Below, one piece after another: positions 15,171 through 21,232 of a stretch of DNA of 32,083 nucleotides. How positions within the stretch are numbered: the stretch's first letter is position 1; each line of letters starts with the position of its first letter. Under the pieces are notes generated by a model. It ran no database searches and was not told where the DNA came from. It worked only from the letters and a program-made list of their open reading frames with translations. The translations under genes and the position numbers were made by a program. Source of the DNA: Clostridia bacterium (GTDB taxonomy: Bacteria > Bacillota > Clostridia > CAKSNL01 > HGM11501); NCBI GenBank assembly GCA_017411325.1, contig JAFQQJ010000037.1, positions 1-32,083 of the forward strand, read 5' to 3'.

Positions 15171-16409
15171 ATGAGTGGTTTGGAAAAAATGATGCAAAAC
15201 AAAAAAGCAATAAACGCCATATGCATCGGCGTTCTTTGCTCCCTTTCTTATCTTGCTGTTTATTTTGCAAGGAACACGCTTGGCGCAATCGCACCGCATA
15301 TGGGTATGTCAGACAGCTTTATCGGCAATATGTCTTCAATTTACTTTCTTACATACGCCATCGGTCAGCTTATAAACGGATATATAGGTGATAAGATAAA
15401 GGCAAGATATATGATAAGCGGCGGTCTTTTATTTGCAGGTATCGCAAACCTGCTTATCCCGTTATTTCTTCCCGCAAATGAAACAGGCTCTGTAATTGCC
15501 TACGGCGTAACAGGCTTTTTCCTTTCTATGATTTATGGCCCCATGACTAAAATTGTGGCAGAAAATACGGAGCCTGTTTATGCTACGAGGTGCTCCCTTG
15601 GCTATGAGGTGGCAGGCTTTGTCGGTGCACCGGCCGCAGGTCTTGCCGCAAGTGTGTTTGCGTGGCAGGGTGTAATTTATGCCGGCAGTGCAATTTTAAC
15701 GGGAATGGCAATGGTTTTTTTCGCAGTTTGTGCCGGATTTGAAAGAAAAGGAATTGTACGCTATAACAGGTTTAAGAAAACAGAAGAAGGGAAAAAAGGC
15801 GGTGCCGGAGCTTTTATTGAAAGTATCAGGGTTCTTATTGAAAGAAGAATTCTTAAATTTACCGTAATATCAATAATCACCGGTGTTATAAGAACCACCG
15901 TGGTTTTCTGGATGCCCACCTATTTCAATCAGTATTTGGGTTTTTCGGCGGAAAAGGCTTCTGCCATATTTGCAGTAGCTTCGGTGATTATAACTTTTAC
16001 AACCTTCATATCAGTGGGAACCTACGAACTGCTTAAAAGGAATATGGATCTTACGATTTTAATTATGTTTACGGCATCAACGGTGTTTTTCAGCCTTCTG
16101 TATTTCATTAAGAGCCCCTATATAAATGTGGGGATTATGGTTTTGGCGGTGCTTGCTTCCTGCGGGGCGTCTTCCATGATGTGGTGCAGATATTGTCCGT
16201 CTCTGCGTGATACGGGAATGGTGTCTGGCGCAACAGGCTATCTTGATTTCTTGAGCTATATGGCAGCTGCGGCATCAAGCAAAATATTTTCGGATGCGGT
16301 GTCGCATATAGGCTGGGGAAATCTTATCTTAGTATGGGCGGGGCTCATGGCAATCGGAATAGTCATTTCCCTTCCTACAAAGAAACACAGGTTTACAAGT
16401 TTAGCATAG
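15171..16409 (+). CDS. Major facilitator superfamily transporter (OPA/GlpT-like)
   Basis: A 412-residue, 12-helix MFS transporter. The first helix (SYLAVYFARNTLGAIAPHMG), the loop GYIGDKIKARYMISGG between helices 2 and 3, and the long central loop with charged residues (KKTEEGKKGG, about 200-215) are standard for MFS. The first helix and arginine pattern resemble organophosphate:phosphate antiporters such as GlpT and UhpT, so a phosphorylated sugar or polyol may be the substrate. The call of MFS is strong, the subfamily is weak. It lies 19 bp after the acetyltransferase with an AAGGAG site. Confidence 0.85.
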   Translation: MSGLEKMMQNKKAINAICIGVLCSLSYLAVYFARNTLGAIAPHMGMSDSFIGNMSSIYFLTYAIGQLINGYIGDKIKARYMISGGLLFAGIANLLIPLFLPANETGSVIAYGVTGFFLSMIYGPMTKIVAENTEPVYATRCSLGYEVAGFVGAPAAGLAASVFAWQGVIYAGSAILTGMAMVFFAVCAGFERKGIVRYNRFKKTEEGKKGGAGAFIESIRVLIERRILKFTVISIITGVIRTTVVFWMPTYFNQYLGFSAEKASAIFAVASVIITFTTFISVGTYELLKRNMDLTILIMFTASTVFFSLLYFIKSPYINVGIMVLAVLASCGASSMMWCRYCPSLRDTGMVSGATGYLDFLSYMAAAASSKIFSDAVSHIGWGNLILVWAGLMAIGIVISLPTKKHRFTSLA

Positions 16410-16420
16410 CAGGAGGATTT

Positions 16421-16921
16421 ATGCACGACGAGCTTACAAAAATTGATATTCAAAAAATGAAGGAAGAAATTGAATACCGCACGGTTACGCTCCGCTATGA
16501 ATTGCTTGAAGAGGTAAAGCGAACCCGTGCCTACGGAGATTTATCGGAAAATGCCGAATATAAGGAGGCAAAGCGGCTTAAAAACAAAAACGAAAGCCGT
16601 ATAAGATACCTTCAGAATATGATAAAAACAGCAAAGGTGATTGAAGATAATTCCGATTCCGACACAGTTGGGCTTTATGATATTGTAACGGCATATGTGT
16701 CGGTTACGGATATGGAAATGACCTTCAGAATTGTTACCACCATAAGAAACGATTTTGAAAAACAGCTTATAAGTAAGGAGTCTCCTTTCGGGAAGGCTGT
16801 GCTCGGTCACAAGGTGGGAGACACGGTTGAGGTGGATGCACCGAGCGGAAAATATGAGGTTACAATCAAAAAACTTGTAAAGGCGGAGGATGACGGAACG
16901 GCACCAATCTCGTCATATTAA
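16421..16921 (+). CDS. GreA/GreB-family transcript elongation factor
   Basis: A 166-residue Gre factor. The N-terminal coiled coil spans about 5-75 and carries the tip motif YGDLSENAEYKEAKRL, with Asp40 and Glu43 at the positions that hold the catalytic magnesium when the factor reaches into RNA polymerase. The C-terminal FKBP-like domain covers about 80-160 (GHKVGDTVEVDAPSGKYEVTI). Gre factors rescue backtracked polymerase. The ATG at 16421 follows AGGAGG at 16411; a longer frame from 16334 overlaps the transporter and is rejected. The location as last gene of a catabolic operon is unusual, and it may be a second Gre protein rather than the housekeeping one. Confidence 0.88.
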   Translation: MHDELTKIDIQKMKEEIEYRTVTLRYELLEEVKRTRAYGDLSENAEYKEAKRLKNKNESRIRYLQNMIKTAKVIEDNSDSDTVGLYDIVTAYVSVTDMEMTFRIVTTIRNDFEKQLISKESPFGKAVLGHKVGDTVEVDAPSGKYEVTIKKLVKAEDDGTAPISSY

Positions 16922-17018
16922 GAAAAAGTGAGTAAAAAAACAAAGAAAATGCATAAAATACACTGAAAACAGAACAAAAATGTATATTTAAGCATCGCTT
17001 TTTTGGTGAAAATGTATC

Positions 17019-17047
17019 TTTACAAAAGTAAAACGAAATGTTAAAAT
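17019..17047 (+). promoter_or_regulatory. Sigma-A promoter for the repeat lipoprotein
   Basis: TTTACA (17019-17024), 17 bases, then TAAAAT (17042-17047), about 50 bp before the start codon. No hairpin terminator is seen between the Gre gene and here, so read-through from the operon is possible. Confidence 0.7.
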
Positions 17048-17097
17048 TATTCTCGTTGTAAAAACCTAATATCTTAATATGAATGGAGGGAAAATGA

Positions 17098-17331
17098 ATG
17101 AAGAAGTTACTCGCTCTCTTAATGGCAGCTATGATGGTTTTCGCATTTGTAGCATGCACAAGCGAAGAAGTTGTTGAAGAAACAGTTGAAGAGACAGTTG
17201 AAGAAACAACTGAAGAAGTAGTTGAAGAGGCTACTGAAGAAGTAGTTGAAGAAGCTACTGAGGAAGTTGCTGAAGAAGCTACTGAAGAAGTAGTTGAAGA
17301 AGCTACTGAAGAAGCTACTGACGCTGAATAA
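17098..17331 (+). CDS. Small lipoprotein with Glu-rich 8-residue repeats
   Basis: A 77-residue protein of unknown function. Residues 1-19 form a lipoprotein signal peptide (basic start, hydrophobic core, VFAFVA before Cys20), so the mature 58-residue chain should be lipid-anchored outside the membrane. The mature part is almost only Glu, Val, Thr and Ala in about six copies of an 8-residue unit (consensus TEEVVEEA), encoded by a 24-base DNA repeat at about 17161-17318. Net charge is extremely negative. It has its own promoter, a good GGAGGG ribosome binding site and a strong terminator, so it is a real, monocistronic gene. A cation-binding, spacer or stalk function is guesswork. Confidence 0.8.
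   Translation: MKKLLALLMAAMMVFAFVACTSEEVVEETVEETVEETTEEVVEEATEEVVEEATEEVAEEATEEVVEEATEEATDAE
17161..17318 (+). repeat. 24-bp tandem repeat within the lipoprotein gene
   Basis: About six imperfect 24-base units (ACTGAAGAAGTAGTTGAAGA-type with GCT or ACA variation) encode the TEEVVEEA peptide. The third and fourth copies are nearly identical, so copy number may vary between strains by slippage. Confidence 0.8.
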
Positions 17332-17340
17332 TTTATAAAT

Positions 17341-17379
17341 AAAAAAATAAGCACTGCATCTGCAGTGCTTATTTTTTAT
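17341..17379. terminator. Bidirectional terminator
   Basis: The palindrome AAAAAATAAGCACTGCA-TC-TGCAGTGCTTATTTTTT sits between the convergent lipoprotein gene and the minus-strand Gfo-like gene, whose stop lies within its right arm. Confidence 0.85.
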
Positions 17380-18215
17380 TTGCATTCTATCCATTCCCCG
17401 CATTTTTCTGATGCCTTAAGTGATGCATCACGAAGGGACATTACTTTTAATGTCTCACACGGGCAAAAGCTTGGCTTTCCTGTTTCGTAGAAGTTAAGGA
17501 TATCCGAAATAAGTCCATTAAAGAAAGGCGACTTCATTTCCGAATATAATTCGCTTCCGTCTTCCTTTGTTATGCAAACCGTAAAGGGAAGGGGATTTGC
17601 ATAAACTAACGTTGCCTTTTTGTCATTTTCAAATTCTGCGGTAATTATATATTTTTTATCCTGACATTCTGCCTTCGCTCTTAAGGGTGCGGCATTTAAT
17701 GTCTTTACAACCATTTCTGCCTGATGGATGATGTATTCGGGTAAATTGCTTCCGCCGCCCGTTGTGATAATTGACTTTGCTGATACATCCTTTATCTCAT
17801 CGCCGTAGCGAAGGGCGGAAGTAGAGAAAAAGGGTGTGCCGTATTTTTCCGAAAGCTCAAAAATTTCTTTTGCTTCCGAAAGGTTCGGCGCAAAGGTCTT
17901 ATCAATGTATGTAAGCTTTTTATAGGGGAACACCTTTTTTGCATACTCCAAGTGCTTTTCGGGGTTTGAGGGAGCAAGCATTAATAAACAATCGCTCTTT
18001 TCGCAAAGCTCCTCAATGGTTTCGCACTTTGTTACGGAAAACTTTTCGCACCACTCGTCCGTTGTCATATGGTCAAATACCGAGGGCTTTTCGCCATATG
18101 CATAAGCCACTTCATAGGAGAGCCCCTTTTCCGCGCAAATTTCCTTTATCCAGGCGGGGTAGTTGTTGGCGTGCCATTCGGAAAGGAAAAAGTCAATAAA
18201 GCCGATTTTTTTCAT
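17376..18215 (-). CDS. Gfo/Idh/MocA-like protein with atypical nucleotide-binding end
   Basis: A 279-residue protein that looks like a shortened relative of Gfo/Idh/MocA oxidoreductases. The segment TYIDKTFAPNLSEAKEIFELS at about 102-122 stands where Gfo proteins carry EKP-lysine, and the C-terminal region has the family's beta-sheet pattern (RAKAECQDKKYIITAEFEND). The N-terminus (KKIGFIDFFLSEWHANNYP) has no GxGxxG dinucleotide loop. It starts 2 bp after the stop of the true Gfo/Idh gene (ATG at 18215 behind GAGG), so the two are coupled and may form a complex or act on the same sugar. Function not known. Confidence 0.65.
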   Translation of the reverse strand: MKKIGFIDFFLSEWHANNYPAWIKEICAEKGLSYEVAYAYGEKPSVFDHMTTDEWCEKFSVTKCETIEELCEKSDCLLMLAPSNPEKHLEYAKKVFPYKKLTYIDKTFAPNLSEAKEIFELSEKYGTPFFSTSALRYGDEIKDVSAKSIITTGGGSNLPEYIIHQAEMVVKTLNAAPLRAKAECQDKKYIITAEFENDKKATLVYANPLPFTVCITKEDGSELYSEMKSPFFNGLISDILNFYETGKPSFCPCETLKVMSLRDASLKASEKCGEWIECK

Positions 18216-18217
18216 AA

Positions 18218-19273
18218 TCAAACCTCAAGCTCCTTCTCTGCTTCGGCAGAAGCATAAAGTCTGTCAAGAAGCTTTGCACTCTCCAATATGTTGTCGATGT
18301 GGTTTCTGTTCTTTACGCCGCTTTCGATTGAAGAGAGGAAGTCTCTGTCTTCGCGCTCATACATATCGGGAATGTCATATTCGGGAGCTTCTGTCTTCAG
18401 GGTAGAACCGTCATAAAATTCAAACTTTCCGCCGTAGGTAAGACGTGCACCGCCCTTGTCTCCGCAAAAGTCAATGAACATTTCGTTTTTCGCAATGTTC
18501 TGCGCCCAGGCACCGTTAAAGGAAATGGACGCCTTGTCGGTACGGATAAAGCCTGTGATAAAGTCATCAACGTCGTTTGTTCCGTTTTCGATGTCGGCGG
18601 TATCTTCTGCCCACATTCCGGTGTACTTATATTCCTTCATATCCTTAGCCATTTCGGAGTATGCATTACAGGTAAGGTTTTTAAGCTTTGCATTGCCGAG
18701 AATGTATAAGATAAGGTCTAAGAAGTGAATACCCCAGTCGATTAAAACGCCACCGCCGGACTGACTCTTGGTGGTAAATGCACCGCCGAGGCCGGGGATG
18801 GAACGGAAGGAACGGAAGGAGCAGTAAATGTGGTAAAGTGTACCGAATTTTCCTTCTCTGTTCATCTCTTCAAGCATTTCAACGGACTTGTGATAACGGT
18901 TACATACGCCGATGTTCAAAATCTTTCCTGCATTATTTGCGGCTTCTGCCATTTCACAGGAAAGGGCATAGTTTACGGTGATGGGCTTTTCGCAGAAAAC
19001 GTGCTTTCCTGCTTTAATCGCATCCATTGTAACCGTGTAGTGTGCATAGTTCGGTGTAAGCACATAAACTGCATCAACCTCGGGGTCAGCCAAGGCTACC
19101 TTATAATCGGTGATTATGTTTTCGATTATGGGATAATCCTTTTTAAGTGCCTCTGCCTTTTCGGGGATAAGGTCGCAGGCATATTTGATTCTTACGTCCT
19201 CAATTTTTGAGAGTGCGGGAAAGTGTGCATTTTTTGCAATTCTTCCGCAGCCGATGATTGCAAGTGTTTTCAT
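18218..19273 (-). CDS. Gfo/Idh/MocA-family NAD(P)-dependent sugar oxidoreductase
   Basis: A 351-residue oxidoreductase. The Rossmann domain begins IIGCGRIAKNAHFPAL (loop at 8-13), the catalytic motif is CEKPITV (Glu95-Lys96-Pro97), and the C-terminal half carries the Asp179/His183 pair (LIDWGIHFLDLIL) typical of the family. Members oxidise or reduce sugars, inositols and sugar derivatives, sometimes as part of redox-neutral glycoside-opening or epimerisation pathways. It has an AAGGAGG site at 19281-19287 and is first of a two-gene minus-strand operon divergent from an AraC regulator. Substrate unknown. Confidence 0.9.
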   Translation of the reverse strand: MKTLAIIGCGRIAKNAHFPALSKIEDVRIKYACDLIPEKAEALKKDYPIIENIITDYKVALADPEVDAVYVLTPNYAHYTVTMDAIKAGKHVFCEKPITVNYALSCEMAEAANNAGKILNIGVCNRYHKSVEMLEEMNREGKFGTLYHIYCSFRSFRSIPGLGGAFTTKSQSGGGVLIDWGIHFLDLILYILGNAKLKNLTCNAYSEMAKDMKEYKYTGMWAEDTADIENGTNDVDDFITGFIRTDKASISFNGAWAQNIAKNEMFIDFCGDKGGARLTYGGKFEFYDGSTLKTEAPEYDIPDMYEREDRDFLSSIESGVKNRNHIDNILESAKLLDRLYASAEAEKELEV

Positions 19274-19293
19274 AAAAAATCCTCCTTAATTTT

Positions 19294-19309
19294 GTCGGAC
19301 ACATCCGAC
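19294..19309. promoter_or_regulatory. Palindromic site in the Gfo operon leader
   Basis: GTCGGA-CACA-TCCGAC is a perfect 6-bp inverted repeat located just downstream of the predicted minus-strand start point and before the ribosome binding site. It could be an operator or a small leader hairpin. Confidence 0.45.
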
Positions 19310-19322
19310 TTATGTTAATTTC

Positions 19323-19350
19323 ATTATATACCAAAATATTGATATGTAAA
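19323..19350 (-). promoter_or_regulatory. Promoter for the Gfo/Idh operon
   Basis: On the minus strand TTTACA (19350-19345) and TATAAT (19328-19323) are 16 bases apart, about 50 bp before the Gfo/Idh start. Confidence 0.6.
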
Positions 19351-19360
19351 TACCCGTTTT

Positions 19361-20320
19361 TTGAAAAAAACATATCATTTTTTTGGATTTGTCTTGAAAG
19401 AACATATCCGTCGTGTTAAAATAAGCCCGAAAGCAGGTGATTTTACGGAAAAGATAACTAAATCTGACAAAAAATATCATCTTGATATAAACCATATCGG
19501 AAACACCCGGGATTTTGACGGTATATCCTTGGTGCAGGCGGGAAGAATGAACTGCGGTGAGGAAACGGTAATACCGCGTCACGCCCATATCGACTGGTTT
19601 GAACTAACCATAGTAAAAGCAGGCGAAGGCGAAATTGTAACAGACGATAAAAAAAGCAAAGTTTCCGGCGGAGATATATACCTTTCTTTCCCCTGCGATA
19701 TGCACGAAATAATATCGGACAGAAAAAAGCCCCTGCAGTTTGACTTTTTTTCATTTAAGACAGAGCTTTCGCCCTTTTCTGATGAGCTTGAAGCGATAAT
19801 GCAGAATTTCGCCTCTACCGATGCAAGAATTTTTAAAAGCGAAAGGGCATCAATTCTGGTTGAAAATATAATTGCAGAGCTTAACGAAGAAGAATCCGTC
19901 CTTAAAAAAGAGGCGGTATCGTCGCTGCTTCGGCTTATCCTGATTGAAATAATACGGAGCTTTAAGGGTGAAAGCAAAAAGGTGAGGCATTCTGAAAGCT
20001 CCGAGGCTTTTTGCTTTCAGATAATGAACTATATCAACACCCATATTTATACCATCAAAAACCTTTCCGAGCTGGCATTTGTCTTTGATTATAATTACAG
20101 CTATATTTCTGCTTTTTTCAAAGAGCATACGGGAGAAACACTGGCTTCCTATTATAAAAGAAGAAAAATCGAAATCGCAAAACAGCTCATAAGGGAAGGG
20201 GAACTATCTGAGTCCCGCATTGCGGAGCTGCTTGGCTATTCTACGCTCTATGCTTTTATCAAAGCCTTTAAAAATTATACGGGGATGTCTCCCGGGGCTT
20301 TTAAGAAAAGCCTTAAATAG
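19361..20320 (+). CDS. AraC-family transcriptional regulator (cupin sensor)
   Basis: A regulator of up to 319 residues. About 35-140 form a cupin-type ligand pocket (VIPRHAHIDWFELTIVKAGEGEIVTD, then GGDIYLSFPCDMHEI), and about 220-319 the double helix-turn-helix DNA-binding domain (NLSELAFVFDYNYSYISAFFKEHTGE; ESRIAELLGYSTLYAFIKAFKNYTGMSP). It is divergent from the Gfo operon and probably controls it. The start is uncertain: 19361 and 19394 are both TTG codons with weak ribosome binding sites. The 3' end meets a convergent AraC gene with only 4 bp between stop codons. Confidence 0.88.
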   Translation: MKKTYHFFGFVLKEHIRRVKISPKAGDFTEKITKSDKKYHLDINHIGNTRDFDGISLVQAGRMNCGEETVIPRHAHIDWFELTIVKAGEGEIVTDDKKSKVSGGDIYLSFPCDMHEIISDRKKPLQFDFFSFKTELSPFSDELEAIMQNFASTDARIFKSERASILVENIIAELNEEESVLKKEAVSSLLRLILIEIIRSFKGESKKVRHSESSEAFCFQIMNYINTHIYTIKNLSELAFVFDYNYSYISAFFKEHTGETLASYYKRRKIEIAKQLIREGELSESRIAELLGYSTLYAFIKAFKNYTGMSPGAFKKSLK

Positions 20321-20324
20321 AAAT

Positions 20325-21086
20325 TCACGAAATGTTTTTTCTGAAAGAAGCAGGGGATACCCCTGTTTCTTTTTTAAATAACCGTGAAAAATAAAAGCTG
20401 TCGGAAAAGCCGACTTCCTCGGCAATTTCGGATACTTTAAGGCTTGTTTCGGAAAGCAGGGTTTTTGCCTTTTCAAGCCTTAAATAATTTATATATTTTA
20501 TGGGCGATGTCTTTGCGGCGGATCTGAAAATACGGCGTATATGAACCTCGGATATGCCGAATTTTTCCGAAAGCATTGAAACGGAAAAATCGGGATTTAA
20601 GTAGTTTTCAAGGATGAAGGAGGTAATGCCCGAAAAGGTGGATGCAAGAGACATATATTTTGCATTTTCCGCTTTTAAAATTTCAGAATAAATTCTGTAA
20701 ACGCCTGAAAAAAGCGATGGGTTATACCAGGGGCTTTTCACAAGATAAATTTTCAAAAGCTTCAGAAATTCGTTGCCTGTTGCGGGCGGTATGTTGTTGA
20801 AAACAACTCCGTCGGTAAGACTTGATCCCGATTCGAAATTAAAATCAATGCATATATACTTAAGGGGAGACAAAATGTTTAAGCTGTAGGCGCTTCCCTT
20901 CGGAAAGAAAATAAGGCTTTTTTCTTTGGCAGTGCAAATTTTCCCCGAAAAGGTATATTCGATTTCTCCTTCCGTAATATAGCAGAAGGCGTCGGAATGA
21001 CGGCAGGGCTGATCCTTGGCTTTTCCAAAGGGAAGGCTTCCGTCAAAAACCTTCAACACTTCTTTTACCGTAAGGTTTTCTTTCAA
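20325..21086 (-). CDS. AraC-family transcriptional regulator (second)
   Basis: A 253-residue AraC-type regulator. An N-terminal cupin-like sensor (about 25-85; DAFCYITEGEIEYTF, SLIFFPKGSAYSL) is followed by a linker and a C-terminal DNA-binding domain at about 155-253 (FSVSMLSEKFGISEVHIRRIFRS; KVSEIAEEVGFSDSFYFSRLFKKETGVSP). The TTG at 21086 is preferred over the GTG at 21095 because GGAGGTGA, a full anti-rRNA match, overlaps the GTG and sits at ideal distance from the TTG. It is divergent from the glycyl radical enzyme operon, making that operon its likely target. Confidence 0.88.
   Translation of the reverse strand: MKENLTVKEVLKVFDGSLPFGKAKDQPCRHSDAFCYITEGEIEYTFSGKICTAKEKSLIFFPKGSAYSLNILSPLKYICIDFNFESGSSLTDGVVFNNIPPATGNEFLKLLKIYLVKSPWYNPSLFSGVYRIYSEILKAENAKYMSLASTFSGITSFILENYLNPDFSVSMLSEKFGISEVHIRRIFRSAAKTSPIKYINYLRLEKAKTLLSETSLKVSEIAEEVGFSDSFYFSRLFKKETGVSPASFRKNIS
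20344..20375 (+). terminator. Terminator of the first AraC gene, embedded in the convergent gene
   Basis: A 13-bp stem (AAAGAAGCAGGGG with CCCCTGTTTCTTT, one G-T pair, ATA loop) followed by a T-run lies 24 bp beyond the plus-strand AraC stop. It falls within the last codons of the minus-strand AraC gene, so that coding end also serves as a terminator. Confidence 0.7.
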
Positions 21087-21104
21087 TTTAATCACCTCCC
21101 TTTG

Positions 21105-21133
21105 ATTATAGCAGAGGGATATTTTTTTGTCTA
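21105..21133 (-). promoter_or_regulatory. Promoter of the second AraC regulator
   Basis: On the minus strand TAGACA (21133-21128) and TATAAT (21110-21105) are 17 bases apart, just upstream of the ribosome binding site. Confidence 0.65.
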
Positions 21134-21136
21134 CTG

Positions 21137-21183
21137 TTTGTTAAAAAATATGTTCGAAAAATCCATATTGTTCGTTTTGTTAA
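21137..21183. promoter_or_regulatory. Repeated motifs between the divergent promoters, possible AraC binding sites
   Basis: TTTGTTAA occurs at 21137-21144 and 21176-21183, and TGTTCG at 21151-21156 and 21169-21174, giving an ordered set of direct repeats immediately before the plus-strand -35. AraC proteins commonly bind paired direct repeats next to the -35. Confidence 0.4.
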
Positions 21184-21212
21184 TTTACACGGACAAAGAA
21201 GAATGATATGAT
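21184..21212 (+). promoter_or_regulatory. Promoter of the glycyl radical enzyme operon
   Basis: TTTACA (21184-21189), 17 bases, TATGAT (21207-21212), about 20 bp before the start codon and flanked upstream by repeated motifs. Confidence 0.7.
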
Positions 21213-21232
21213 TGGGATAAGGAGCTGATTTT

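Noticed and set aside
17161..17318. CRISPR-like array from the regular 24-bp units
   Set aside because: Units are directly adjacent without unique spacers, keep a reading frame, and encode the lipoprotein repeat; no cas genes are present.
17119..17403. Long minus-strand frames opposite the lipoprotein gene, rich in Phe/Ser or Ser/Val repeats
   Set aside because: They are mirror readings of the 24-bp repeat; the plus strand has the signal peptide, promoter, ribosome binding site and terminator.
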